A stretch of DNA of 28,540 nucleotides from a virus: the IMG/VR virus record IMGVR_UViG_3300025759_000507, positions 1 through 28,540 of that record; one strand, 5' to 3'. A program made the position numbers and the translations under genes. Shown one piece after another: positions 13,314 through 20,903 of this stretch. Within the stretch, counting starts at the first letter, position 1, and each line of letters opens with the position of its first letter. The notes below the pieces were generated by a model. The model did no database searches. It saw only the letters and a program-made list of their open reading frames with translations, and was not told where the DNA came from.

Positions 13314-13907
13314 ATGGATACCCTAGTGAAAAACATACTTGAATGTCACGGCATGGCTACACGCCAAGAAAAGCTCGATGGCTTGCAATGGTACAATCGA
13401 GCACGGCGTGACTGTCGCAAAGTGGCTAAGTCTAAAAACCTAAGCCTGATGAAAGTTGTGGGCGTAGTGGCGGCATCAAGCCCTAACCTAGGCTGGCCTA
13501 AGAATGTGCCGACAGCAGAACAGATCATTGACGGACACACGGCACAGATTGACCCTGAGGATATTCATGGATGTATGGCTTACAAGGCCAATCGCCTCAA
13601 GGGTTACAAGGTATTGGATGGCGTCAACAGATACACGGCTATCCTCAAGACACTGAACGGCCCTAAGATCTCTGCTTTCTTTGACAATATCATGGGCGGT
13701 GACAGTGTGACTGTGGACGGTCACGCTAGGAACATTGCCTACGCTGAACGTGTGGGCTTGAAGTCTAACGCTGCTAACATAGGCAAGGCTGAGTATAACA
13801 CCATTGCTCAAGCATACCGTGACGCTGCGGCAATACTTGGCATCAAAGCCTGTGACCTGCAAGCTATCACATGGGTGACATGGCGCAGAATACACGGCAT
13901 CAAATAA
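13314..13907 (+). CDS. DUF7178-like protein, possibly a DNA glycosylase-type fold
   Basis: The protein has 197 residues. The pattern is LQWYNRA near the N-terminus, VVGVVAASSPNLGWPKNV (about 46-63), a helix with AYKANRLKGYKVLDG, GPKISAFFDNI, then VTVDGHARNIAYAERVG and a final LQAITWVTWRRIHG. This matches a widespread phage family I recall as DUF7178, with WY..A, SP...W..N, VTvDgHA and LQAiTW motifs. The conserved VDGHA and helical layout suggest a helix-hairpin-helix base-excision type fold, which is inference. AGAAGGA at 13298-13304 sits 9 nt before the 13314 ATG, which decides the start over ATG 13305. Confidence 0.6.
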   Translation: MDTLVKNILECHGMATRQEKLDGLQWYNRARRDCRKVAKSKNLSLMKVVGVVAASSPNLGWPKNVPTAEQIIDGHTAQIDPEDIHGCMAYKANRLKGYKVLDGVNRYTAILKTLNGPKISAFFDNIMGGDSVTVDGHARNIAYAERVGLKSNAANIGKAEYNTIAQAYRDAAAILGIKACDLQAITWVTWRRIHGIK

Positions 13908-13921
13908 TAGGAGAGACTAAC

Positions 13922-14071
13922 ATGAAACTGTATATAGTAATTGCTTTTGATCCTGAGGATGGGCCATACGTTGCTACATCTAACACTTGTGAAGGTGAGG
14001 CTGGTTGCTCCGCCTCTGAGGTAACTCAAGAGACAGGACACAAAACTAAAATCAAGATGATAGAGGTGTAA
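13922..14071 (+). CDS. 49-aa protein, unknown
   Basis: The ATG at 13922 follows GGAGAGACTAAC. The product begins MKLYIVIAFDPEDGPYVATS and has two Cys, reading like a small strand-helix-strand domain of the predicted antitoxin or HicB-like style, although too short for certainty. The next gene starts 1 nt after its stop. Function is unknown. Confidence 0.5.
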   Translation: MKLYIVIAFDPEDGPYVATSNTCEGEAGCSASEVTQETGHKTKIKMIEV

Positions 14072-14072
14072 C

Positions 14073-14357
14073 ATGCAAACGATTATGACAAAATACCTTG
14101 GCCCTACTGACACCAAAGGCCCACGGGTCAAGGCTATGACATCCAGCGGTCACAGAGGTTCAACCTACACTGTGGGATGGGATCACAGCCTTGATGTAGA
14201 AGGCAACCATGCTGACGCAGCACAGAAACTATTGGACAAGCTAGGCTGGCTTGGTGAGTGGCGCATGGGTAGCACAGACAGGGGCTATGTATTCGTAAAT
14301 GCAACCGATCACAACTCGCCAAAGCTCATGGCAAAAACAGCAGGCTGGGAAGTGTAA
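14073..14357 (+). CDS. Conserved small phage protein
   Basis: The 94-residue product opens MQTIMTKYLGPTDTKGPRVKAM and continues with YTVGWDHSLDVEGNHADAAQKLLDKLGW. The pattern TKYLGPTxxKGxRxKA, then H..AA..L..KLGW, is common in phage early regions, as I recall, with no known role. A second in-frame ATG lies four codons in (MTKYLG), which may be the true start. Confidence 0.65.
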   Translation: MQTIMTKYLGPTDTKGPRVKAMTSSGHRGSTYTVGWDHSLDVEGNHADAAQKLLDKLGWLGEWRMGSTDRGYVFVNATDHNSPKLMAKTAGWEV

Positions 14358-14358
14358 C

Positions 14359-14682
14359 ATGATCTACGCAATCGCTGACGTACCACACGCAGACTATGAC
14401 AATTATGACACACTCAATAAACTCTTTCACGCATTGTCACCGCTTGGCTGGGAGCATAGCTCATGGAAGAATGACACTTGCCCGTCACTGCTCAAAGAGG
14501 AGAAGCATGGCAACTATTGTCAGATATTCGTGGACTATATCAACCCTGACCTGCGTGAAGATCCAGAGTGGAGCTTACTATCATATGACTGCTTTGACGC
14601 AGAGGGTTGCCTGACATTCCATGAAGAGTTTAACAATGTGGACAAACTCATAATCTATCTAACAAAGAAGGTGACATCATGA
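14359..14682 (+). CDS. 107-aa acidic protein, unknown
   Basis: The ATG at 14359 is preferred because it lies 1 nt after the previous stop, matching local spacing. The protein reads MIYAIADVPHADYDNYDTL, includes HALSPLGWEHSSWKND, and ends LIIYLTKKVTS, with several Trp, Tyr and Asp. Its stop overlaps the methyltransferase start as ATGA, so the two are coupled. It might modulate the methyltransferase, but no motif shows this. Confidence 0.55.
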   Translation: MIYAIADVPHADYDNYDTLNKLFHALSPLGWEHSSWKNDTCPSLLKEEKHGNYCQIFVDYINPDLREDPEWSLLSYDCFDAEGCLTFHEEFNNVDKLIIYLTKKVTS

Positions 14683-15740
14683 ATGTTCTAAGCTTATTCG
14701 ATGGTATGTCCTGTGGTCAGATTGCACTTGACCAGCTGGGCATCAAGGTGAAAAACTATTTCGCAGCAGAGATTGATAAGTATGCAATCAAGGTGGCTCA
14801 AGCCAACTATCCCGACATGATACACCTCGGGGATGTGCGAAACGTACAGACCTCTGGGGATCACCTGATGGATGACTTTGACTGTGGACACAAAATCGAT
14901 TTACTGATCGGCGGCTCACCATGCCAAGGCTTTAGCTTTGCAGGTAAGCAACTCAACTTTGATGACCCACGCAGTCAACTGTTCTTTGAGTATGTCAGAC
15001 TTCTCAAGGCACTCAAGCCCAAGTATTTCCTGTTGGAGAATGTAAGGATGAAAAAGGAGAGCATGGACGTTATCACTGAGATGCTGGGCGTTGAGCCTGT
15101 GGCAATCAACAGCAACCTAGTGTCAGCACAGAACAGACACCGCCTGTATTGGACTAACATCCCTATGGATGGCATCCCAGAGGATCGTGGCATTGTATTG
15201 TCTGACATCTTAGAGGATGGTTGCACAGACAGGGACAAGTCACACTGTATTGACGCCAACTATTTCAAGGGCGGCAACCTCAAGTCATACTTTGAGAAGC
15301 ACAGGCGACAACTGGTCTTCAGTGGCGATGGCCTTGCTCATGTGGGTGATGCTGCCGAATATGATCACTACAAAAACAGTCAGATCAAAAGGGTGTACCA
15401 CCCAGACGGTAAAGCTCCAACCCTACTTGCGTCTGCGGGTGGTAATTCAGAACCTAAGATACTGCAAAAGGGTAGGGGCTGGAACAAAGGAGGTCTGAAG
15501 GCTCAGAATGGAAAGACACCAACACTCAGCACAAGCTCATGGCAACACAACAATCACCTGACTTATGACGAGGGCATGACATGGCGCAAGCTGACACCCT
15601 TAGAGTGTGAACGCCTACAGACTGTGCCAGAGGGATACACTGCACACGTTAGCAACACGCAGCGGTATCGTATGCTGGGCAATGGATGGACAGTAGAAGT
15701 AATCAAGCACATCATGAACGGTATCGACACCCACCAATGA
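14679..15740 (+). CDS. DNA (cytosine-5) methyltransferase
   Basis: The 353-residue enzyme transfers methyl from SAM to C5 of cytosine in DNA. Motif I is LSLFDGMSCGQIALDQLG (4-21), motif IV is GGSPCQGFSFAG with the catalytic Cys in SPCQ, motif VI is ENVRMKK, motif VIII is SAQNRHRLYWTNI, and motifs IX-X are LTPLECERLQTVP and RYRMLGNGW. ENVRMK and SAQNR are of the phage Dnmt3-like style. The target-recognition region lies between about residues 170 and 300. No restriction partner is nearby, so it is an orphan enzyme that may shield phage DNA from host restriction or act in regulation. Confidence 0.93.
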   Translation: MNVLSLFDGMSCGQIALDQLGIKVKNYFAAEIDKYAIKVAQANYPDMIHLGDVRNVQTSGDHLMDDFDCGHKIDLLIGGSPCQGFSFAGKQLNFDDPRSQLFFEYVRLLKALKPKYFLLENVRMKKESMDVITEMLGVEPVAINSNLVSAQNRHRLYWTNIPMDGIPEDRGIVLSDILEDGCTDRDKSHCIDANYFKGGNLKSYFEKHRRQLVFSGDGLAHVGDAAEYDHYKNSQIKRVYHPDGKAPTLLASAGGNSEPKILQKGRGWNKGGLKAQNGKTPTLSTSSWQHNNHLTYDEGMTWRKLTPLECERLQTVPEGYTAHVSNTQRYRMLGNGWTVEVIKHIMNGIDTHQ

Positions 15741-15751
15741 TACCCTATACT
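15724..15751 (+). promoter_or_regulatory. Predicted promoter for the small-gene cluster after the methyltransferase
   Basis: TCGACA (15724-15729), a 16 bp spacer and TATACT (15746-15751) share the layout of the TTGACA-16-TAWAAC promoters. Each hexamer matches five of six bases. The -35 is inside the end of the methyltransferase gene; the next gene starts at 15780. Confidence 0.45.
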
Positions 15752-15779
15752 AGTAACGGTAAGAACAGGAGAGAAAACA

Positions 15780-15953
15780 ATGACTAAGCTAGAACTATAC
15801 ACAAGTGAACTGTTAATGCTCAAGGATCTACTTGAGAGTGACATGGAGCAGACATCATGGGGCGAGGTTGAATACGATGACGTTGACCTGATGCAGTATT
15901 ATCTTGATCGTGCCAAGGTATTAGCCAAAGTAAGAGAGGAGCTAGGCTCATGA
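15780..15953 (+). CDS. 57-aa acidic helical protein
   Basis: The ATG follows AGGAGAGAAAACA. The product reads MTKLELYTSELLMLKDLLE, WGEVEYDDVDLMQYYLDRA and a final LAKVREELGS, predicted as two or three amphipathic helices, so it may be a small adaptor or inhibitor. It stops in an ATGA overlap with the next gene. It is not recognised. Confidence 0.55.
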   Translation: MTKLELYTSELLMLKDLLESDMEQTSWGEVEYDDVDLMQYYLDRAKVLAKVREELGS

Positions 15954-16093
15954 TCCGCATCATACTCACCAGCAAGATCACGCACAAACCCTTGTGCTAT
16001 CACACAGTGACAGACATGAGCGAGGCAGACAGGCTGGCTGCTAATTACAGCCGCATGGAAGGTATCAAAACAGAGATAGAGGTAACACAATGA
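15950..16093 (+). CDS. 47-aa protein, unknown
   Basis: The product is MIRIILTSKITHKPLCYHTV, then SEADRLAANYSRMEGIKTEI. It is coupled by ATGA overlaps on both sides, the main reason to call it real. It has a strand-helix-strand look and no known motif. Confidence 0.5.
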   Translation: MIRIILTSKITHKPLCYHTVTDMSEADRLAANYSRMEGIKTEIEVTQ

Positions 16094-16344
16094 AGAAGAA
16101 TTATCGTACCGCATACGATCAACTCAAGAAGCTAGGCGTCACAGTCTATGAGGATGATGATGATGGCTTTCGTATCTCAGGTGAGGACAACTATCCAGAG
16201 GTGTGGGCTGACTACTACTGTGAGTTTGGCGGCACTGTCTTGGATGACTTTGGTGTCAACCACAAGATCAATGCCATCCTAGAAAAGCAGGGGCTGTTTG
16301 CTGAGTGGGAAAACACTGGCGTCCTAGGTGTTGCAGAAATGTGA
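16090..16344 (+). CDS. 84-aa acidic protein, unknown
   Basis: The product begins MKKNYRTAYDQLKKLGVTVYE, has a DDDDG run near residue 23, and reads YPEVWADYYCEFGG and DFGVNHKINAILEKQGLFAEW. The net charge is strongly acidic, so DNA mimicry is possible but untested. The end shows FAEWENTGVLGVAEM. It is coupled to the preceding gene. Confidence 0.55.
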   Translation: MKKNYRTAYDQLKKLGVTVYEDDDDGFRISGEDNYPEVWADYYCEFGGTVLDDFGVNHKINAILEKQGLFAEWENTGVLGVAEM

Positions 16345-16417
16345 CGTGACATAATGGTAACATTGACGCAGCTTAACACAATGGCTAACCTATAAATGTC
16401 TAACAAAGGAGAGAGAC

Positions 16418-16639
16418 ATGACTAACACACAAAACTCTAAGATCATCACACACCTTCGTGCAACCAAGGGTCTGACCCAGCGTGAGGCTATGCTGGACTA
16501 CAGCATCCAGTCATTCACTAAGCGTATCTCTGAGCTACGCAAGTCAGGCTACCGCATTGATGGTGTGAAGGGTAAGCATCCTGTGACAGGTCAGCAGTAC
16601 ACACGCTATGTGCTTATTGATGAAACTAGTGGAGCATAA
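16418..16639 (+). CDS. Winged helix-turn-helix DNA-binding protein (HTH_39 type)
   Basis: The 73-residue product contains ITHLRATKGLTQREAMLDYS, IQSFTKRISELRKSGYRI and a wing-like end GQQYTRYVLID. The pattern L...LT..EA...Y.I....RI.ELR..GY.I matches a small helix-turn-helix family common in phages (HTH_39). It binds DNA and could regulate phage or host promoters. It starts after AAAGGAGAGAGAC. The 73 bp gap before it holds TTGACG (16363-16368) and TATAAA (16391-16396), but not at promoter spacing. Confidence 0.75.
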   Translation: MTNTQNSKIITHLRATKGLTQREAMLDYSIQSFTKRISELRKSGYRIDGVKGKHPVTGQQYTRYVLIDETSGA

Positions 16640-16736
16640 GGGTAAATACATAGGGTATGATGGTGATGGTAGAGTTATCATCATATCCTCTGATAAGAAC
16701 ATCGCATTGCAATACATGAAAGAGAGAGACAAATGA
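16620..16736 (+). CDS. 38-aa protein, unknown
   Basis: The ATG at 16620 overlaps the preceding gene by 20 bp and the stop overlaps the next start as ATGA. The product reads MKLVEHKGKYIGYDGDGRVI, then a strand and ALQYMKERDK. There is no strong ribosome binding site at 16620; a GTG at 16629 is possible. It is short but consistent with the coupled cluster. Confidence 0.4.
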   Translation: MKLVEHKGKYIGYDGDGRVIIISSDKNIALQYMKERDK

Positions 16737-16933
16737 TCCCCAGTCGTGCCGTAAAAGTCTATGTAAGTTTAGGCCAGCCTGATGGTGAGTATGTCACCAC
16801 AGTCTTCACCCCTCATGACGCTAACCAGGCTCGTATCAAACTGTTCAAACGCACGGGTGTACGCCGTGTTATCTTCAAGACGTTAGCAGGTAATGAGCTA
16901 TCATTCAGTAATGACAGGGTGCAGAAACCATGA
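16733..16933 (+). CDS. 66-aa basic protein, unknown
   Basis: The protein starts MIPSRAVKVYVSLGQPDGEY and contains DANQARIKLFKRTGVRRVIF, a helix with Lys and Arg suited to nucleic-acid contact. It lies in the coupled small-gene run with ATGA overlaps on each side. A purine leader (AAAGAGAGAGACAA) precedes the ATG. Function is unknown. Confidence 0.5.
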   Translation: MIPSRAVKVYVSLGQPDGEYVTTVFTPHDANQARIKLFKRTGVRRVIFKTLAGNELSFSNDRVQKP

Positions 16934-17109
16934 CAGTGTATCCCTTCAACACAACTAACCTGATGCCTGCCTCTGACTACTATCACAAACTGTTGAGACA
17001 GATTGATGATGCGTACTGGAACGGTGGAACGGCTAAGGCACTGGAGCTTGTAGCCCAAGATGTTAAGGAACACATAGAGAGAGGAGACGCATGGTATCCC
17101 AACTTCTAA
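16930..17109 (+). CDS. 59-aa protein, unknown
   Basis: The product contains YYHKLLRQIDDAYWNGGTAK, then ALELVAQDVKEHIERGDAWY, and is largely helical. It overlaps the preceding gene as ATGA and the following one by 19 bp. No known motif is seen. Confidence 0.5.
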   Translation: MTVYPFNTTNLMPASDYYHKLLRQIDDAYWNGGTAKALELVAQDVKEHIERGDAWYPNF

Positions 17110-17192
17110 TGCACTCACTGCCACTAGCTGTAGCACTTGCTTATTTTGGTGGCTTACTTTATCTCTGGTATAAACACGTGAAAGGAAAGTAA
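17091..17192 (+). CDS. 33-aa single-membrane-segment peptide
   Basis: The ATG at 17091 follows AGAGAGGAGACGC, a strong site. The product has a hydrophobic helix with LAVALAYFGGLLYLW and a short basic end (KHVKGK), so it should sit in the inner membrane with a cytoplasmic Lys tail. A second in-frame ATG at 17109 forms TAATG with the previous stop. It lies 1 nt before the integrase gene. Confidence 0.5.
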   Translation: MVSQLLMHSLPLAVALAYFGGLLYLWYKHVKGK

Positions 17193-17193
17193 C

Positions 17194-18114
17194 ATGAAGA
17201 TCCCCAAGGCTTCTTCCACACTACAGGAAGTCATTGATTTCTATAGTAAGTCTGCTGCATTTTGTCGGCTATCAGGCTCTACACAGAAAGACTATGACAT
17301 CCACTTGGCTGCGGTATGCAGCACTGTAGTTGAGGGCAAGGCACTTGGGGCTTATCGCCATAAGTATATCAAGGTTCGTCACCTCACTCAGGCTTACGAG
17401 GACTGGTTATCCTCTGGTGTTCGCACAGCGAACTACCGCAAGTCAGTGTTATCTATTGCGTGGAAACATGCAATGAGGCATGACGTAATGACGCACGATC
17501 CAGTAGCTCTAGTACAAACCAGGTCTGGTCAACCACGGCGTGTACTATGGAGCCGAGATCAAGTGCAGACATTCCTTGCTACAGCTTATGGCGACTTCCG
17601 TTGGCGCAGCATTGGTCTGATCGTCCACATGGCATATGATTGGGGGCAGCGTGTTGGTGACATGCGTGTTCTCACTTGGGATAAGTTAGACTTAACTCAG
17701 TGCCGCTTGGACTTAACTCAGAGCAAACGCAACGCAGAGATACACCTCCCCATCTCATCAGGGTTGTGTGATATGCTGCGCCAGCAGAAGGAAGACTTTA
17801 AGTTTCAGGAGTATGTAGCACCCCGTGTTAAGCCACGAGCAGGGGCATACACACCCTACGATAAACTAGAAATAAGCTATCTTATCAATGACGTACTGAA
17901 AGAAGCTAACCTACCTACCACCCTGACAGCCATGGACTTACGGCGCACGGCAGTGACAGAGATGATGGAGGGTGGGGTAGACTTAGCAGGGATCATGCAG
18001 GTGACAGGACACAAGAACATAACGTCCATCAAACCCTACATGGTCAACACATTCAGCGGTGCATCGAAGGCACTAGCAGCTAGAGGGAATGATGACGATG
18101 GACTTAATGAGTAG
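17194..18114 (+). CDS. int: Tyrosine recombinase (phage integrase)
   Basis: The 306-residue protein has an N-terminal SAM-like core-binding domain (about 10-105) and a catalytic domain (about 115-300). Catalytic residues are R153 (in DWGQRVGDM), K178 (QSKRN), R250 (MDLRRTAV), H273 (GHKN) and nucleophile Y282 (KPYM). The usual His of HxxR is Met (M247). It would cut and rejoin attP and a host site, giving lysogeny potential. It is embedded in the replication arm as in temperate T7-like marine phages. No attachment site or tRNA fragment was seen next to it. Confidence 0.9.
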   Translation: MKIPKASSTLQEVIDFYSKSAAFCRLSGSTQKDYDIHLAAVCSTVVEGKALGAYRHKYIKVRHLTQAYEDWLSSGVRTANYRKSVLSIAWKHAMRHDVMTHDPVALVQTRSGQPRRVLWSRDQVQTFLATAYGDFRWRSIGLIVHMAYDWGQRVGDMRVLTWDKLDLTQCRLDLTQSKRNAEIHLPISSGLCDMLRQQKEDFKFQEYVAPRVKPRAGAYTPYDKLEISYLINDVLKEANLPTTLTAMDLRRTAVTEMMEGGVDLAGIMQVTGHKNITSIKPYMVNTFSGASKALAARGNDDDGLNE

Positions 18115-18454
18115 TTTTGATCTCTATCACCGACACCCAGAAGGATGTTATGTTTATTTCATATCGCCTGATGGAGAAGAGGACACTACAAAGATAGGAA
18201 TAAGTAAAGATCCCTTTAAGAGGAGAGAGGCATTACAGAGTGCTAATAGTAAGCTTCTCAAGCTACATGCTTTCTTTGGGCCTTGGTCTGTGGCAGATGC
18301 AAGAGGTATAGAAAAGGAAATACATGAAAAGCTTGTCACAAAGAGGATACGTGGTGAGTGGTTTGACATAAGCCATAGGGTGTGTTGGCATTTCTTTGAT
18401 AATAAAGAGTGTGGTTACCTTGGAGGTTTTGAGGATGACGATGAACATTCGTAG
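18098..18454 (+). CDS. T5orf172/GIY-YIG-related nuclease domain protein
   Basis: The roughly 118-residue protein has CYVYFI (about 18-23), TKIGISKDPFKRREALQSAN, a central helix with ARGIEKEIHEKL, and RGEWFDIS. This is the T5orf172 (GIY-YIG-like) pattern: VYF...KIG.S..P..R...LQ.., then E..IH, then GEWF. Some members are DNA nucleases; others are fused to phage regulators. Start choice is uncertain; the 18098 ATG has AGAGGGA 9 nt upstream. It overlaps the integrase end by 17 bp and the primase start by 14 bp. Confidence 0.7.
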   Translation: MDLMSSFDLYHRHPEGCYVYFISPDGEEDTTKIGISKDPFKRREALQSANSKLLKLHAFFGPWSVADARGIEKEIHEKLVTKRIRGEWFDISHRVCWHFFDNKECGYLGGFEDDDEHS

Positions 18455-19226
18455 TTACGTTGAGGCGCTCAACCTACAGGATGGTGACACCTATCGCAGC
18501 AACTGCCCTCAGTGTAAGGGTAGAGGCACATTCACAGCCATGAATGATGGTGGCACGATGAAGTACAACTGCTACAAGCTAGGCTGTCGGGTTGGTGGCA
18601 TCTATGAGACAGACATGACAGCGGCAGAGATCATCATGCGTATGAGACCACCCCCTGAGAAGGCCATAGAGGAAGCTGAGACCATGGAGATCCCTGCTTA
18701 CCTAGTGTCCCCTACCTTTGAGCATAAGAAGCACACAGCCTTTGTTCTGCGCTGGGGTATTCGTGACTATCCTGGCTTGATGTATGACGTTAAACAGGAG
18801 CGCACTGTCTTTCCGATACACTACAGAGGAAGGCTCATTGATGCAGTAGGTAGGGCAGTGGGTAAGAGAGCACAACCCAAGTGGTATCGTTACACTGGCG
18901 CAGCTGATTACTTCACAGCAGGTAAGGGTGATGTCGTTTTACTTGTAGAGGATGTCGTATCTGCCATCGTTGCCACCCAGCTAGTGCCTAACGTCACAGC
19001 CTTGGCTATCCTTGGCACTTCACTGTCCAAGAAACACATGGATAAGGTAGGCACATACCGCAAGGCTGTGGTTGCACTTGACCCTGACGCCATGGATAAA
19101 ACTTTACAGTTCAGCAGAGACATAAGGCTCTGGACAGGAATAGAAACAGTTGCTATGAAGCTAATAGATGACATTAAATACCGTGTCGAAGAGGACACGC
19201 AACAACTAGAGGAAGTTTGTACATGA
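18441..19226 (+). CDS. DNA primase with zinc ribbon and TOPRIM domain
   Basis: The 261-residue protein resembles the primase half of T7 gp4. A zinc ribbon uses C22, C25, C44 and C49 (CPQC...CYKLGC). The TOPRIM core shows E170 in LLVEDVVSA and the acidic pair D214/D216 in VALDPDA. It makes RNA primers for lagging-strand synthesis with the helicase encoded at 21086. The start at 18441 gives an AGG 6 nt upstream; a start at 18435 is also possible. It ends in ATGA overlap with thyX. Confidence 0.85.
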   Translation: MNIRSYVEALNLQDGDTYRSNCPQCKGRGTFTAMNDGGTMKYNCYKLGCRVGGIYETDMTAAEIIMRMRPPPEKAIEEAETMEIPAYLVSPTFEHKKHTAFVLRWGIRDYPGLMYDVKQERTVFPIHYRGRLIDAVGRAVGKRAQPKWYRYTGAADYFTAGKGDVVLLVEDVVSAIVATQLVPNVTALAILGTSLSKKHMDKVGTYRKAVVALDPDAMDKTLQFSRDIRLWTGIETVAMKLIDDIKYRVEEDTQQLEEVCT

Positions 19227-19873
19227 TTAAAGCAACATACATTGCCCACATGGGTAATGACTTGACTGTAGCTAACGCAGCACGGGTCAGCTTTGGTAAG
19301 ACAAGTGAGATGGAAGACGATCCGTGGGGGCCACCTAAGCTCAAGGCTAAGGATGATAAGCTCATTCGTTACCTCGCCAAGCACAAGCACATCAGTCCAT
19401 TCGGGCATTGCTTCGCCAGCTTCCACGTCAAGGCTCCCATCTTTGTGGCACGGCAGCTAGTCAAGCATAAGTTCTTGAGATGGAACGAGATTTCTAGGCG
19501 CTACGTTGATGATGAGCCTGAGTTCTATCAGCCTGATGTGTGGCGTGGACGTAGCGCTGACAAGAAGCAAGGCTCTGAGGGTGTCGTTGATGTAGGTGAC
19601 TGGGGTGATACTAACTGGGCATGTCTCAAAGCCTACAACGATCTCCTTGAGCATGGTGTAGCCCCAGAGCAGGCCCGTATGGTACTGCCACAGTCTACTA
19701 TGACTGAGTGGTATTGGTCAGGTTCACTGGATGCCTTCGCTGACATGTGTAACCTGCGCTGCAAGGATGACACACAGGCAGAGACACGAGAGGTAGCACG
19801 ACAGATTGACCACAAGATGATTGAACTATTCCCTGTGTCATGGGATGCACTGACGGAGGATGATGATGGCTAA
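19223..19873 (+). CDS. thyX: Flavin-dependent thymidylate synthase
   Basis: The 216-residue protein converts dUMP to dTMP using FAD and methylene-tetrahydrofolate. It contains [20 protein letters not shown], then the signature region [13 protein letters not shown] (81-93) followed by [16 protein letters not shown]. The classic ThyX motif is RHRxxSxNxxSxR; here both Arg at positions 1 and 3 are Lys and the first Ser is Arg, while H82, N88, S91 and R93 persist. A C-terminal [15 protein letters not shown] matches the usual end. The ATG at 19223 is coupled to the primase stop. Confidence 0.92.
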   Translation: MIKATYIAHMGNDLTVANAARVSFGKTSEMEDDPWGPPKLKAKDDKLIRYLAKHKHISPFGHCFASFHVKAPIFVARQLVKHKFLRWNEISRRYVDDEPEFYQPDVWRGRSADKKQGSEGVVDVGDWGDTNWACLKAYNDLLEHGVAPEQARMVLPQSTMTEWYWSGSLDAFADMCNLRCKDDTQAETREVARQIDHKMIELFPVSWDALTEDDDG

Positions 19874-20078
19874 ACTGTATGACTTAGAGCCAATGATAAT
19901 GGACTGCTGGCATGTATGCGATGACCTACAAGTAGTTTTCAGACAGATAGGTGATGGTGAACGTGAGCCTACGCACGATGAAATGATGAACACCTTGATG
20001 GGTATGCAACAGCTATACCAATGGAAGTTTGAGCAGTTGTTCTTCAAGTATGAGGAGATACTACGTGACAGACAATGA
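19866..20078 (+). CDS. Conserved 70-aa phage protein, unknown
   Basis: GGAGG six bases before the third of three tandem ATGs decides the 19866 start. The product reads [20 protein letters not shown], then [12 protein letters not shown] and [20 protein letters not shown], mainly helical. I recall near-identical proteins in marine phages next to thyX or helicase genes. It overlaps the thyX stop by 8 bp. Role unknown. Confidence 0.65.
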   Translation: MAKLYDLEPMIMDCWHVCDDLQVVFRQIGDGEREPTHDEMMNTLMGMQQLYQWKFEQLFFKYEEILRDRQ

Positions 20079-20238
20079 GTGGCCCTTAGAGGCAGACTTT
20101 AGTGACATCAGACCTATGACACCAGAGGAACGTAAGGCATCTAAAGATCGTGATGAAAAGAATAAGTGGCGCAAGTGTGTCAGTTGTGGTAATGCTAGTA
20201 GAGACACATGGTGTGGCTTTTGTCTGGAGGAAGAGTAA
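20065..20238 (+). CDS. 57-aa zinc-finger-like protein (GTG start)
   Basis: The start is GTG at 20065 with GAGGAG nine bases upstream. The product begins [20 protein letters not shown] and ends with [16 protein letters not shown], a CxxC...CxxC zinc-binding pair. A short metal-bound adaptor is likely. The next gene overlaps its stop as TAATG. Confidence 0.55.
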   Translation: MTDNEWPLEADFSDIRPMTPEERKASKDRDEKNKWRKCVSCGNASRDTWCGFCLEEE

Positions 20239-20555
20239 TGATAAACAGTCAGTGGAAGAAACTAATAGCAGAAGAAGAAGCATTCAAGGAGACAGTATTG
20301 GCTGAGCATAATAGAATAGAACCACCTGTTACGACAGATAACGTGAACAACCCGCCACACTACGGTAAGGGTAAGATAGAATGTATTGATTACATTGAAG
20401 ACTTCCTCACCAAGGAGGAATACATTGGTTACCTACGGGGTAACATAGCTAAGTATCTGCACCGCTGGCGTTACAAGAATAAGCAAGAGGATCTACTCAA
20501 GGCGCAGTGGTACTTGGATCGTCTGGTACATATGGATGGAAAGGATACAGCATGA
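20238..20555 (+). CDS. DUF3310 (SaV-like) protein, T7 gp1.7-related
   Basis: The 105-residue product contains NPPHYGKGKIECIDYIEDF, EYIGYLRGNIAKYLHRWRYK and KAQWYLDRL. This is the DUF3310 pattern (NPxHY...ECI...GN..KY..R...K....DL.KA..YL). T7 gp1.7, a nucleotide kinase-like protein, carries a related domain. A role in nucleotide metabolism fits the neighbouring thyX and mazG. It starts at a TAATG overlap. Confidence 0.8.
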   Translation: MINSQWKKLIAEEEAFKETVLAEHNRIEPPVTTDNVNNPPHYGKGKIECIDYIEDFLTKEEYIGYLRGNIAKYLHRWRYKNKQEDLLKAQWYLDRLVHMDGKDTA

Positions 20556-20680
20556 TACCTGTAGGGCAGTTACGTTTAATGCTACGCAAGGCAGGCTTAG
20601 ACTTCGTTATCACTCGTGTTGAGGGTAATGTAGCTCACGTCAACATACTTGTAGCGGAGGGGTCAGATGTTCACAGTTGA
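20552..20680 (+). CDS. 42-aa protein, unknown
   Basis: The ATG is coupled to the previous stop as ATGA. The product reads MIPVGQLRLMLRKAGLDFVI, then TRVEGNVAHVNILV. It has a helix followed by two strands and no motif. It overlaps the next gene by 14 bp. Confidence 0.45.
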   Translation: MIPVGQLRLMLRKAGLDFVITRVEGNVAHVNILVAEGSDVHS

Positions 20681-20903
20681 GTTTGAATCTGATGCAGCTG
20701 TTATCACAACGCTAGATCAGAATAACTTACATGAGGATGTAGAGGTTATCTTTGGTGACGATGGTGATGTCTACATGAGACAGTTTGAACCAGAGATGGA
20801 TTCCTACCAGATGTTAATCATGAGCGCTCAACAGTGGCTAGACCTTATGGCTGCATACAAGAGCAGTGAGGGGTCATACTACTTGGAGGTGAAACATGAG
20901 TGA
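20667..20903 (+). CDS. 78-aa acidic protein, unknown
   Basis: The ATG follows GGAGGGGTCAG. The product starts MFTVEFESDAAVITTLDQN, and the pattern VEVIFGDDGDVYMRQFE and LIMSAQQWLDLMAAYKSSEG is familiar from marine phages. It is strongly acidic and might be an inhibitor or DNA mimic, which is only inference. It overlaps the next start by 8 bp. Confidence 0.55.
   Translation: MFTVEFESDAAVITTLDQNNLHEDVEVIFGDDGDVYMRQFEPEMDSYQMLIMSAQQWLDLMAAYKSSEGSYYLEVKHE

Noticed and set aside
16363-16396. Promoter before the winged-helix gene
   Set aside because: TTGACG and TATAAA are 22 bp apart; no pair at 16-18 bp gives a good match.
18908-19426. Long minus-strand frame opposite primase and thyX
   Set aside because: Both plus-strand genes have clear catalytic motifs; the opposite frame has no ribosome binding site or motif.
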